Shown piece after piece: positions 35,926-44,257 of a stretch of DNA of 64,000 nucleotides (the first letter of the stretch is position 1; every line of letters begins with the position of its first letter). Under the pieces are notes generated by a model. The model was not told the origin of the DNA. It worked only from the letters and a program-made list of their open reading frames with translations, and did no database searches. Source of the stretch: Chloroflexota bacterium (GTDB lineage Bacteria; Chloroflexota; Anaerolineae; UBA1429); NCBI GenBank assembly GCA_019873625.1, contig JAIOAW010000010.1, positions 18,237-82,236 on the forward strand. The letters run 5' to 3'. A program made the position numbers and the translations under genes.

Positions 35926-37119
35926 CTACACGAGGTAATCGCGCAGTTGGCGGGCGCGGCTGGGGTGCCGCAGGCGATCCAGGGCCTCGTGCTCGATTTG
36001 GCGGATGCGTTCACGCGTGAGGCCGAACTTTTGGCCGACCTCCTCTAGCGTGTAACTGCGCCCATCATCCAGGCCGAAGCGCAGGCGCAGGATGCGCGCC
36101 TCTCGTGGGGTGAGCGTGGCGAGCACCTCTTGCAGTTTGGTCTGCAGCAGGCGCTGGTAGGCCGTATCGGAGGGTGTGAGCGTCTCTTCATCGGGGATGA
36201 AACTCCCGAGTTCGCTATCCTCCTCCTCGCCCACGGGTTTTTCCAGCGAGAGGGGCCGCTGAGATACCTTGAGCATCCATTGCACTTTGGAAGGCGGCAG
36301 GTCCAGTTCTTCCGCGATCTCCTCCGCCGTGGGCGGTCGGCCCCAATCCTGCTCCAACTGCTGGGCCACTTGGTACACCTTGCGAATGCGGTCGCTAAGA
36401 TGCACCGGCAGGCGGATCACGCGCCCCTGATCAGCCAGAGCGCGCGTGATGGCCTGGCGGATCCACCAGGTGGCGTAAGTGCTGAAGCGGTGGCCGCGGT
36501 GATAATCGAACTTTTCCACCGCCTTGATGAGACCCAAGTTGCCCTCTTGGATGAGGTCCAAAAAGGGCACGCCCTGGCCGAGGTAGCGCTTAGCGATGCT
36601 CACCACGAGGCGCGTGTTGGCGCGGATAAGATGGGCCCGGGCCTCTTCGCCGCGCGCCACGAGTTGCTGCAGGCGATCCTTCTCCTCTTCGGTGAGGCCG
36701 TTCGCGCGGCTCAAGCGGGCTTGCGCTTGGCGGCCCATCTCATAGTCGCGCGCCAAGGATACCTCTTCTTCGGCCGTAAGAAGGGGCACGCGGGCCATCT
36801 CTTTGAGGTAGAGGCTGATCGTATCATCGCTGGCGATCTCGCTCAGCGAGGCCTCGGTCATATTCAGGGGAACCGGCTCCTCTTCCCCTTCCGCGGCGAC
36901 CTCCGGCTCTACCTCAGGCTCCTCGGGCTTTTGGTCGTCATATAGAACCTGGATGCCTTCCTCGCTGAGATGGATGAAAAGGTCCTCCAACTCGGCCAGG
37001 TTTTCCTCGGCTTCCGGGAAGTAGGCCATGAGATCGTCCAAGGTCAAGAACCCCTGCCGCTCGGCCTTGGCCAAAAGAGGCTGGATATCAATGGTTTGTT
37101 TCTCTGTCGGTGCTGCCAT
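35926..37119 (-). CDS. rpoD: primary RNA polymerase sigma factor RpoD/SigA
   Basis: A 397-residue group 1 sigma factor. Residues about 1-90 are a short region 1.1-like acidic segment; region 1.2 is [22 protein letters not shown]; region 2 includes [24 protein letters not shown] and the -10 recognition stretch [20 protein letters not shown]; region 3 follows. Region 4 has [18 protein letters not shown] and the -35 helix-turn-helix [20 protein letters not shown]. It lacks the long spacer of proteobacterial sigma70. It has a consensus promoter and a leader of about 210 bases. Confidence 0.95.
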   Translation of the reverse strand: MAAPTEKQTIDIQPLLAKAERQGFLTLDDLMAYFPEAEENLAELEDLFIHLSEEGIQVLYDDQKPEEPEVEPEVAAEGEEEPVPLNMTEASLSEIASDDTISLYLKEMARVPLLTAEEEVSLARDYEMGRQAQARLSRANGLTEEEKDRLQQLVARGEEARAHLIRANTRLVVSIAKRYLGQGVPFLDLIQEGNLGLIKAVEKFDYHRGHRFSTYATWWIRQAITRALADQGRVIRLPVHLSDRIRKVYQVAQQLEQDWGRPPTAEEIAEELDLPPSKVQWMLKVSQRPLSLEKPVGEEEDSELGSFIPDEETLTPSDTAYQRLLQTKLQEVLATLTPREARILRLRFGLDDGRSYTLEEVGQKFGLTRERIRQIEHEALDRLRHPSRARQLRDYLV

Positions 37120-37330
37120 ATTCCCACCTATCGAAATCGCGAAAGGGACAAGGCGCCTTTCACGCGAGATTCAAAAGTACTCCGCCGATGTCTGGCCATC
37201 GGCGGAGTGATGATGCCAAATCAGTGGGCACATAACACCGCATCAGGCCAGACTTTGGCACAAGCAGACGATGCTTCTATGACGGTGCTGGACCCTAAGC
37301 ACGGCTGGCCAGTGCTCTTTTACCCCACTT
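37120..37330 (-). promoter_or_regulatory. long structured leader of rpoD
   Basis: The promoter at 37338-37366 gives a transcript with about 210 untranslated bases. Near the gene is a perfect 12-bp hairpin (37179-37190 with 37197-37208) followed on the minus strand by ACTTTTGA. Farther upstream AGCAC/GTGCT and AGTGGG/CCCACT pairings can form. No known riboswitch was recognised; attenuation or mRNA stabilisation are both possible. Confidence 0.4.
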
Positions 37331-37337
37331 CACCGCC

Positions 37338-37366
37338 ATTATAGCATACTTTTATAAATATGTCAA
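37338..37366 (-). promoter_or_regulatory. consensus promoter of rpoD
   Basis: TTGACA (37361-37366), 17-base spacer and TATAAT (37338-37343) on the minus strand, a perfect sigma70-type match in an AT-rich stretch. Confidence 0.88.
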
Positions 37367-37574
37367 GTATTTTTTGAGGGAAAATCTCAAATTTAGGGGA
37401 TTTCGTCAGAACCGGATCAAGCCGCCTTTCCCCCCTCTATCGGCGCAGGCAGCCGGAGATAAGCGCCAATAGCATATTATACAGGATTTATCGTATATTG
37501 TCAACCCCTTTTTGAGGCAATTTTTAAAAAATCCGCCAAAATGCGGGTGCCAGCATACTGCCGCGCTCGCCCTT

Positions 37575-37603
37575 TTGACATTTCTCCTTTTTTGGGTTAT
37601 GGT
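37575..37603 (+). promoter_or_regulatory. promoter of the fluoride-riboswitch/MoxR operon
   Basis: TTGACA (37575-37580), 17-base spacer, TATGGT (37598-37603). The predicted start at about 37610 is six bases ahead of the riboswitch aptamer. The stretch 37381-37574 between the rpoD promoter and this one is AT-rich and holds no gene that I can support. Confidence 0.78.
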
Positions 37604-37615
37604 AACCACTGTCAA

Positions 37616-37702
37616 GGCGATGAGGCTCGCCGGGGGGCAGGTGCCCCCGAACCGTTGCCTAGCGACTGATGGCCTCTGCCCCCTGGGGGTAGAGGCCTTT
37701 TC
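37616..37702 (+). promoter_or_regulatory. fluoride riboswitch (crcB motif) with transcription terminator
   Basis: The aptamer matches the crcB motif closely. P1 hairpin GGCGATGAGGCTCGCC is at 37616-37631; GAAC (37649-37652) leads to P3 (37654-37658 with 37662-37666) and the signature TGATGGCCTCT (37667-37677). The loop GAGGC pairs with GCCTC as the diagnostic pseudoknot. An extra 7-bp hairpin (37633-37639 with 37642-37648) is inserted after P1. The expression platform is a strong hairpin (37671-37677 with 37691-37697, plus an inner C5/G5 stem) followed by TTTT; it reuses the pseudoknot strand, so fluoride binding should prevent termination and turn the operon on. Confidence 0.93.
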
Positions 37703-37743
37703 TGCAAGATAGGGCCGTTTGCATCCCATACGGTGAGGAAGAG

Positions 37744-38718
37744 ATGACTCTGGATATTCACCCCGTGCAGCGCTTTGGCGCCCTGGTGCGCGAAAATGTG
37801 GGGCGCGTCATCGTGGGCAAAGAGGATACGGTGGAGTTGATGCTGGTGGCGCTCCTGTGTGAGGGGCACGTCCTTCTGGAAGATGTGCCCGGCGTCGGCA
37901 AGACGATGCTCGCCCGCGCCCTGGCGCGCAGTTTGGGCTGCTCCTTCCGGCGCATTCAGTTCACGCCGGACCTATTGCCTACCGACATCTTGGGCGTGAG
38001 CGTGTACAACCAAGGCACGGGCGCCTTTGAATTCCGGCCCGGGCCGATCTTTGCGCAAATCGTCTTGGCGGATGAGATCAACCGCGCCGGCCCCCGCACG
38101 CAGAGCGCCCTTCTTGAGGCGATGCAGGAGCGCCAAGTGACGGCCGACGGCCGCACCTATCCCTTAGAGCGCCCCTTCCTGGTGCTGGCGACCCAGAACC
38201 CCATCGAGTTGGAGGGTACCTTCCCCTTGCCGGAGGCCCAGGTAGATCGCTTCCTGATGCGCTTGGCCCCCGGTTACCCCGACGAGGAAGAGGAACGCGC
38301 CATCTTGCGGCGCTTTCGCACCGAAGACCCGCTGGAGCGACTGGAGCCGGTGGTCAGCGGCGAGGAGGTGTTGGCCCTTGGGGCATTGTGCCGGCAGGTG
38401 TACGTGCACGACGTGGTGGAAGGGTACATCTTGTCGCTGGTGCGCGCCACGCGGGAACATGAGGACCTGCGCCTGGGGGCCAGCCCCCGTGGGAGCCTGG
38501 CGCTCTATCGGGCAAGCCAAGCCCTAGCCGCCCTGCGCGGGCGCACGCACGTCCTGCCCGACGATGTGCAGTACCTCGCCGGGCCTGTGTTGACGCACCG
38601 CCTCATCCCCAGCGCGCGGTTGCGCCTGCGCGGCGAGACGGCGGCGGATATCCTGAAGCGCATCGTGGCCCAGGTGCCCGTGCCCGTAGAAGAGACCTGG
38701 CAACAGCCCGCATCATGA
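37744..38718 (+). CDS. MoxR-type AAA+ ATPase
   Basis: A 324-residue AAA+ ATPase of the MoxR/RavA clade. Walker A is [17 protein letters not shown], Walker [21 protein letters not shown], sensor 1 [20 protein letters not shown] with the Arg finger in VDRFLMR; the C-terminal lid domain has [19 protein letters not shown]. MoxR proteins act as chaperones for metal-cofactor insertion or assembly of partners, often together with DUF58 and VWA proteins, as here. ATG 37744 follows GGTGAGGAAGAG and is the first gene after the fluoride riboswitch. It overlaps the DUF58 gene by four bases. Confidence 0.92.
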   Translation: MTLDIHPVQRFGALVRENVGRVIVGKEDTVELMLVALLCEGHVLLEDVPGVGKTMLARALARSLGCSFRRIQFTPDLLPTDILGVSVYNQGTGAFEFRPGPIFAQIVLADEINRAGPRTQSALLEAMQERQVTADGRTYPLERPFLVLATQNPIELEGTFPLPEAQVDRFLMRLAPGYPDEEEERAILRRFRTEDPLERLEPVVSGEEVLALGALCRQVYVHDVVEGYILSLVRATREHEDLRLGASPRGSLALYRASQALAALRGRTHVLPDDVQYLAGPVLTHRLIPSARLRLRGETAADILKRIVAQVPVPVEETWQQPAS

Positions 38719-39929
38719 CCGGTAAGCGTTGGTGGGGCAGCCTTCTTATCCTGTTCATCATAGCCCTCATCGCTCGCGAGGGGCTTCTCATCGTGTTCGT
38801 GTTGGTGCTGGCCCTGGCCGGGGGCCTTTCGGAACTGTGGGCGCGGCACTGCTTGACGAACGTCTTCTATAGGCGGCATTTCGGCACCAATCACCTCGCC
38901 TTTGGCGAGGAGACGACCCTGACGGTGGAGTTCGTCAACGCCAAACCCCTCCCCTTGGCCTGGCTGGCCGTGCGCGATTCCTTCCCACGCGCCGTGACGC
39001 TCCTCGAAGGCACCGTGCAAGGCAGCCCCAGCGAAGATCGCGGCACGCTGACGAACGTCGTCTCCTTGCGGTGGTATGAGCGCGTCCTGAGGCGTTACCA
39101 CATTCGGGGCGATCATCGCGGCATTTTTGAATTCGGCCCGGCCGAGATGCGCTCTGGGGATATCCTGGGGTTCCGCATCCAAGAGAAAGCACTTCCCCAG
39201 GTGGATACACTCGTGGTGTATCCCAAGATCGTGCCCGTGGAGGCGCTTGGTTTGCCCGCCGATCGCCCTATGGGCGAGTGGCGCGCCCTGCGGCGCGTGG
39301 TAGAGGACCCTTTGCGCTTTGCTACCGTGCGAGATTATCAGCCCGGCGACCACCCTCGGAGCATCCATTGGAAGGCCACAGCCCGCCTAGGGCGCTTGCA
39401 GACCAAGGCCTATGACCCCAGCGCCACCCTGGCCCTGATGCTCGCTGTGGATGTGCAAACCCTGCCCGGCGCGTACGAATATCGCCCGAACGCCCTGGAA
39501 TACACCATGATGGCGGCGGCTTCGCTTGCGGCGCATGCCTTGGAGGAACGCCACCTCGTGGGGCTATGCGCCAACAGCATTGATGCTTATGGGCACCAAC
39601 ACCTCTATATGCCGCCGGGGCGCCATCCTCAACAACTTCAGGCCCTCCTCGTGGCGTTGGCCTCCTTGCGCCCCCTGCGGGGCCTACCTTTTGAGGCGCT
39701 CTTGGAGATGATGACCCCGCAACTCCCCTTTGGGGCCACCGTGGTGGCGCTCACGGCCTTTTTGCGAGACGAGATTCTCGAGGCGCTCCTCACCGTGCAG
39801 GGGGCGGGGCACCCGGTTATCCTCTTGCCAGTGGGCGATGCACCCCTGCGCGTACCCGAAGAATTGGCCTGTTACCCCTTGCGAGGTATAGATGGCTGGC
39901 GCGATGTGGAAACGCTTCAATTGGCTTGA
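38715..39929 (+). CDS. DUF58 domain protein
   Basis: A 404-residue protein with two N-terminal hydrophobic segments (about 8-38), a beta-rich part (about 55-190), and the DUF58 core at about 195-290: [38 protein letters not shown]. The C-terminal half looks like a VWA-type fold ([13 protein letters not shown]). DUF58 proteins are partners of MoxR ATPases; the substrate is unknown. It overlaps the moxR stop by four bases and the following membrane gene by 38. Confidence 0.88.
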   Translation: MTGKRWWGSLLILFIIALIAREGLLIVFVLVLALAGGLSELWARHCLTNVFYRRHFGTNHLAFGEETTLTVEFVNAKPLPLAWLAVRDSFPRAVTLLEGTVQGSPSEDRGTLTNVVSLRWYERVLRRYHIRGDHRGIFEFGPAEMRSGDILGFRIQEKALPQVDTLVVYPKIVPVEALGLPADRPMGEWRALRRVVEDPLRFATVRDYQPGDHPRSIHWKATARLGRLQTKAYDPSATLALMLAVDVQTLPGAYEYRPNALEYTMMAAASLAAHALEERHLVGLCANSIDAYGHQHLYMPPGRHPQQLQALLVALASLRPLRGLPFEALLEMMTPQLPFGATVVALTAFLRDEILEALLTVQGAGHPVILLPVGDAPLRVPEELACYPLRGIDGWRDVETLQLA

Positions 39930-41364
39930 TGGGGCCGTGGTGCCCTTCCTTGCCGGGGCTATGCGCGCCGCGTGGATGACGCCGCTCATCCATACGGCGC
40001 TCAACAATGTGCTCATATGGCCGCAGGGCACGCACTATCCCTTTGGGCTGGTCCTCTTGCTCCTCCTGGGGGCGGCAGGCACTTCGTATCTCTTGCGTAA
40101 CCAGCGCGCGGCGCGCCTGAGGAGCGCGATGGTGGGGATGGCCGTCATCGCCCTGGTGTGCCTCTATCTCTTCCCCGGCGAGGCCGCGTCTCCCCAAGCC
40201 TGGGTGAAGGGCCTTTTGGCGGCTATGGCGAACACCGAGCAGGGGGTGCACCCGGCCATACCCGTCATCCTCATCACGGCGGCGCTCTGGGCGCGCGGGG
40301 CTACCCTCGAATTTGACGATTCAGATAGCCTATGGCGCTCCTTCCTGACGGGCATCGCCGCGCTGGTTTTCGTCCTTTTGGTTTCGCGCTCGCCCTATGT
40401 GAGGAACGGCGAGAGGATGCCGGGGGCCATCTCGGCCTTTCTCTTGTGGGGGTTCTTGGCCTTGGCCCTTTCGAGCGTGGCGCGGGCGCTCTGGTTGGAA
40501 CGGCTGCGCAGCGGCCGCTCGCCCAGCCTCAGCCGCCATTGGCTGGGCGTCGTCGTCATCGTCTTGGCCACCGTGGTGCTCGGCGGGATGATCCTTGGCC
40601 AACTCTTTGCGCCACAAGCCGTAGCGCGGCTGTTGGCCGCTGTGGGCATCGTCTTGGGGGCCGTTTGGCAGGTGATCGCCTTCGTGGCGACAGGGCTGGT
40701 GTATCTCCTCTTTTTGATCATCGGCCCTTTGATCCAGAACTTTCGCCTGCGCACGGAGCCATTCCAGCCCAAGGCCCAGGAATTTATGCCCAATTTCACC
40801 GAGCAGTTCCAAGACCTTTTCGAAAAGCAGGCCGAACAAGGGCAGGGCGCGAACTTGGGGTGGCTCCTGCCGGTGCTTGTCATCCTCTTTGTTACGGGGT
40901 TGCTCGTTCTCTTTTGGCGCCGCCGGCGCCGAGAGCGCATTGCCCCCTTGGAGGAGAGCCGGGAGATCATCTGGTCGCGCGATTTGATGATTGAGCAGTT
41001 GCGCGGCCTGTTGCGCCGCAGGCCCAAACGCCAGCCCCCCTTGCCCTACTTCCCCCTGGAGGGCGCGGGGGACCCTCGCGTGCGCATTCGGCGCGCCTAC
41101 CAAGGACTTCTTCGCCTAGCCAGGCAGGAGGGGTGGCCCCGCCGTCCGTGGCAAACGCCCCTCGCCTATCTGAAGGCGCTCCAATCGGCGTGGCCCAGCG
41201 TGGGCGAGGCCCTCGAGACGTTGACGGGGGCCTATATCTCGGCGCGGTACAGCGCTCAAACGCCCTCTCCGGAAGAGGCCGAGGCGGCGGAACGGGCCTT
41301 TTTGCATATCCAACAGGCCTTGGCTGAGGGCCTGCAACCGGCCGATGGCGCCCCCGCGCACTAA
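39892..41364 (+). CDS. polytopic membrane protein with C-terminal DUF4129
   Basis: A 490-residue protein with about six to seven transmembrane segments in residues 10-355, including LVLLLLLGAAGTSYLL, VVVIVLATVVLGGMILG, VIAFVATGLVYLLFLIIGPL and LLPVLVILFVTGLLVLFW, followed by a basic hinge. The cytosolic C-terminus (about 385-480, IRRAYQGLLRLARQEGWPRR and LTGAYISARYS) is the DUF4129 domain commonly fused to transglutaminase-like proteins in MoxR-DUF58 operons. No transglutaminase domain is present here. GAGG lies six bases before ATG 39892; ATG 39904 is an alternative. Confidence 0.8.
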   Translation: MAGAMWKRFNWLDGAVVPFLAGAMRAAWMTPLIHTALNNVLIWPQGTHYPFGLVLLLLLGAAGTSYLLRNQRAARLRSAMVGMAVIALVCLYLFPGEAASPQAWVKGLLAAMANTEQGVHPAIPVILITAALWARGATLEFDDSDSLWRSFLTGIAALVFVLLVSRSPYVRNGERMPGAISAFLLWGFLALALSSVARALWLERLRSGRSPSLSRHWLGVVVIVLATVVLGGMILGQLFAPQAVARLLAAVGIVLGAVWQVIAFVATGLVYLLFLIIGPLIQNFRLRTEPFQPKAQEFMPNFTEQFQDLFEKQAEQGQGANLGWLLPVLVILFVTGLLVLFWRRRRRERIAPLEESREIIWSRDLMIEQLRGLLRRRPKRQPPLPYFPLEGAGDPRVRIRRAYQGLLRLARQEGWPRRPWQTPLAYLKALQSAWPSVGEALETLTGAYISARYSAQTPSPEEAEAAERAFLHIQQALAEGLQPADGAPAH

Positions 41365-41385
41365 ACTTGGCAAAAGGAGCCTCCT

Positions 41386-42507
41386 ATGCAGTACCGCGAT
41401 TATGGCAGGACGGGGTTGAAAGTCTCTGCTTTAGGGTTTGGCGCGATGCGCCTGCCCACCCGCCCCGATGGCACCTGCGATGAGGATCGCGCCGTGCCCA
41501 TCTTGCGGCGAGCCATCGAGTTAGGGGTTACCTATTTTGACTCGGCATATGACTATTTGCGCGGCACGAGCGAAGTGGCGGTGGGGCGGGCCATCCGGCC
41601 TTATCCACGAGAGAGGATCGTCCTTTCCACCAAAATTCCCATTGGCGGCTTGAATGCGGGAGGGTTGCGCGAGCGCCTTGAGACGCAACTCAAGCGCTTC
41701 AACACGCCGTATATTGACGTTCTGCACTTTCACTCGCTCTCTTTGGACGCCTTCCGCCGCTACGGGGCGGGGAAGGGGGGCTGTGTGGAGGGCGCCCGCC
41801 GCGCCCAAGGGGAAGGGCTAATTCGCCACCTCGCCTTTTCTTCGCACGATTCGCCGGCGAACGTCCTTCGGCTCATCGAGACGGGCGAGTTCGAGGGCAT
41901 CCTTTTGCAATACAACCTGCTCGACCGCCGCATGGCCGAATGCTTTTGGGCGGCGCATACGCGCGGCCTGGGCACAGCCGTAATGGGCCCTGTGGCCGGC
42001 GGGCGTTTGGCCCTGCGCCGCGAGGCTGGGGGCCTTTCTGTGCCGGCGCTCGCGCTGCGCTGGGTCCTCTCGAACCCACATATCAGCGTGGCCCTTTCGG
42101 GTATGAGCACGGTGGCTATGGTGGAAGAAAACGCCGCTGCGGCCAGCCGCACCGATCCTTTGAGCGAAGAGGAAACTGCCGCCGTGCAAAGGCTCTTGGG
42201 AGATATGGCCGGCCTGCGCGACCTCTATTGCACGGGGTGCGGCTACTGTATGCCTTGCCCCAACGGCGTGGATATCCCCGGGAATCTGCTTCTCCTCAAC
42301 CACCTTCGCCTATTGGGCGAGGAGGAGGTCGCCCGCCGGGGCTATGCCCGGCTTGTACGGGGCGAGGTGCCCTTCCGCCTCGGGGAGATGACGCTCAACG
42401 GCCGCGCGGCGGCGGATTGCGTGCGCTGTGGGGCCTGCGAACCCAAGTGCCCCCAACGGCTCCCCATTATGGACCAACTGGAGCAAGTGGATGCGGCGCT
42501 GGGCTAG
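41386..42507 (+). CDS. aldo/keto reductase with C-terminal bis-[4Fe-4S] ferredoxin domain
   Basis: A 373-residue protein. Residues 1-260 are an aldo/keto reductase barrel (YFDSAYDYLRGTSEVAVG, VLSTKIPIGG, VLHFHSL, and a C-terminal LSNPHISVALSGMSTV). Residues about 280-370 carry CTGCGYCMPCPNGVDIP and CVRCGACEPKCPQRLP, two CxxCxxCxxxCP motifs for two [4Fe-4S] clusters. This fusion is common in anaerobes and probably couples substrate redox to ferredoxin-like electron transfer. AAAAGGAGCCTCCT precedes ATG 41386. It is the last gene of the fluoride-riboswitch operon, 21 bases behind the DUF4129 gene, and converges with the HEAT-repeat lipoprotein gene. Confidence 0.88.
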   Translation: MQYRDYGRTGLKVSALGFGAMRLPTRPDGTCDEDRAVPILRRAIELGVTYFDSAYDYLRGTSEVAVGRAIRPYPRERIVLSTKIPIGGLNAGGLRERLETQLKRFNTPYIDVLHFHSLSLDAFRRYGAGKGGCVEGARRAQGEGLIRHLAFSSHDSPANVLRLIETGEFEGILLQYNLLDRRMAECFWAAHTRGLGTAVMGPVAGGRLALRREAGGLSVPALALRWVLSNPHISVALSGMSTVAMVEENAAAASRTDPLSEEETAAVQRLLGDMAGLRDLYCTGCGYCMPCPNGVDIPGNLLLLNHLRLLGEEEVARRGYARLVRGEVPFRLGEMTLNGRAAADCVRCGACEPKCPQRLPIMDQLEQVDAALG

Positions 42508-42513
42508 CGCCGG

Positions 42514-43401
42514 TCAGGGGCACGTCTGGTTGGCCCACCAGGCCTGCCAGGCCCCCACATCTTGCCCGAGCGATTGGCCGGTGATCTGCATCAACACGGC
42601 GTGGATGAGAAAGCGCTCGGTCTCGTCAGCCGTGCCCAGGGCCTCGATAAGGTAAGGCACGGCATGGCAATCGCCAATTTCCCCCAAAGCCCAGGCCGCC
42701 GAGACGCGCACCGGCTCGCTTTGATCGCGCAATAGGCCGCCCAAGGTCGGCACGGCCTCGGCGTTTTTGAGGCGCCCCAACACGCGGATGGCATACCCCC
42801 GCACGCGAGATTCCATCGTCGGGTCCGTGGCCACGGCCAAGAGGTGCGGCACAGCATCCATCTGCTGAAGCGCCTCCAGCCCTTCGCGGCGCACGGCGTA
42901 AAGCGCGGTGGCCGCGCGGGCGCGCGCCTCAGGGTCGTTGCTCTGGAGTTCTTGCACGAGCCGAGCGATCCCCTCTGGCCGGCCGATGCGCGCCAAGGCC
43001 ACGGCGGCCTCCTGCGCTGGGCTGGTGGTGGCCAGGCCGAACTGCGCATAGAGTTCCGTGCGGTCATCCAAAAGGGCCATTAGGGGTTCCACGGCCGCGC
43101 CTGCCTCAGGGCCCATCAGGCCCAGTTCATGGGCGGCCTGGGCGCGCTCCACGGCCTGTTCCGAGGAGAGTTGGCCGATTAACTGGCGCACGGTAGGCGG
43201 CACCACCGTAACCGTGGGCGAGGGCGTAGGGCGCGGCCGCGTGGGCGAAGGGAGCGCCGTCGCCGTGGGTTGAGGCGGCGTGGGCGAGGGCGGTGTAGGC
43301 GGCCGGCAGCCGGCCCATACCACGGTGAGGGCCAAAAAAGCAAGGCGCCAAACCCATCGGTTCGTTGAGGAGCCGATTCCCCCCCCAATGCTATGGCTCA
43401 T
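42514..43401 (-). CDS. HEAT-repeat (PBS lyase-like) lipoprotein
   Basis: A 295-residue predicted lipoprotein: signal peptide with lipobox VVWAGC (about 27-32), a Pro/Thr-rich linker of about 40 residues, then HEAT repeats such as QAAHELGLMGPEAGAAVEPL, EAAVALARIGRPEGIARLVQ and VSAAWALGEIGDCHAVPYLI. These are protein-interaction solenoids; no catalytic residues are visible. ATG 43401 is preferred because the lipoprotein signal begins there; the open frame upstream is a shadow of mscL. A weak TTGGGC-N16-CATAAG promoter can be drawn at about 43430-43460. Confidence 0.78.
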   Translation of the reverse strand: MSHSIGGGIGSSTNRWVWRLAFLALTVVWAGCRPPTPPSPTPPQPTATALPSPTRPRPTPSPTVTVVPPTVRQLIGQLSSEQAVERAQAAHELGLMGPEAGAAVEPLMALLDDRTELYAQFGLATTSPAQEAAVALARIGRPEGIARLVQELQSNDPEARARAATALYAVRREGLEALQQMDAVPHLLAVATDPTMESRVRGYAIRVLGRLKNAEAVPTLGGLLRDQSEPVRVSAAWALGEIGDCHAVPYLIEALGTADETERFLIHAVLMQITGQSLGQDVGAWQAWWANQTCP

Positions 43402-43472
43402 CAAACCGCCTCGTGTTGAGGTAGAAATTTGCGCCGTAACCTTATGCTCTCGTAAGGCGTGCGCCCAACGGC

Positions 43473-43964
43473 TCATCCGGCCGATTCGGTCGGCGTTTCG
43501 AGGGTCGAGGTGCAGTAAGGGCAGCGCGTCGCCTTGATTGGGATCGTCGAAAAGCAGTAGGGGCATTCCTTTGTGGTGGGCACCGCAGGGGCCGGCGCTG
43601 GCTTGGCGCGCAGGCGGCTGAGGGCCCGGACGACCCAAAAGAGCACCCAGGCGATGATCAGAAAACTGATGATGCTGTTGAGTAAAAGGCCGACGTTGAG
43701 CGTAACGGCCCCCGCCTCTTTTGCCGCTTGAAGGGAGGCATAAGGGGGGGGCGCCCCAGCGCCCGCTTTGAGCAGGATATAGAGGTCCGAGAGATCTACA
43801 TTCCCCACGAGCCAGCCGATGGGCGGCATAATGATATCCGTTACGAGCGAGTTGACGATTTTCGTAAAGGCCTGGCCGAGGACGAGGCCGATGGCCAATT
43901 CGATCGCGTTCCCTTTGATGGCAAAATCTTTGAACTCTTGCCAAAGGCTCAATGCTTTTTTCAT
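43473..43964 (-). CDS. mscL: large-conductance mechanosensitive channel MscL with C-terminal zinc ribbon
   Basis: A 163-residue protein. The N-terminal amphipathic helix and pore helix (EFKDFAIKGNAIELAIGLVL and FTKIVNSLVTDIIMPPIGWL) and TM2 (about 92-113) are typical MscL, which releases solutes during hypo-osmotic shock. Instead of the usual cytoplasmic helical bundle, the C-terminus has a Pro/Ala linker and a zinc ribbon with Cys134, Cys137, Cys148 and Cys151 (CPYC...CPYC). AAAGGAGCCTGCCG precedes ATG 43964, and a good promoter is at 44001-44029. Confidence 0.92.
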   Translation of the reverse strand: MKKALSLWQEFKDFAIKGNAIELAIGLVLGQAFTKIVNSLVTDIIMPPIGWLVGNVDLSDLYILLKAGAGAPPPYASLQAAKEAGAVTLNVGLLLNSIISFLIIAWVLFWVVRALSRLRAKPAPAPAVPTTKECPYCFSTIPIKATRCPYCTSTLETPTESAG

Positions 43965-44000
43965 CGGCAGGCTCCTTTCGCAATCTGTGGTGCAGGGCGC

Positions 44001-44029
44001 ATCATAGCCCTAGGGCGATGCGCCGTCAA
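44001..44029 (-). promoter_or_regulatory. promoter of mscL
   Basis: TTGACG (44024-44029), 17-base spacer, TATGAT (44001-44006) on the minus strand. The -35 overlaps the stop codon of the small gene upstream. Confidence 0.72.
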
Positions 44030-44232
44030 CCGGTGCAGCCTTGGCACGGCGTTTCTCCGCATCGTGCGGTTCGGGCGCCCTCCGGGGTGTAGCCATGCGC
44101 GGCGAGCCACCGCCTTACGCCCACGCGTTGCCTCTCCAAAAGCCGGCCTACGGCGCGGGCGTGGTGTGCCCACTGGCTGGCCCAGCAATCCAAAGCGCAC
44201 GTAGCCAATCCGCCGCACAAAAAGGTCCCCAT
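44026..44232 (-). CDS. small cysteine-rich hypothetical protein
   Basis: A 68-residue protein with cysteines at 6, 12, 16, 58, 63 and 66; the C-terminal CGETPCQGC could bind metal. No family was recognised. A strong AAGGAGGAAGGG just before ATG 44232 and its place 25 bases downstream of the URO-D-family gene support translation as the last gene of that operon. Confidence 0.55.
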   Translation of the reverse strand: MGTFLCGGLATCALDCWASQWAHHARAVGRLLERQRVGVRRWLAAHGYTPEGARTARCGETPCQGCTG

Positions 44233-44257
44233 ATCCCTTCCTCCTTCGGATAGGGCG

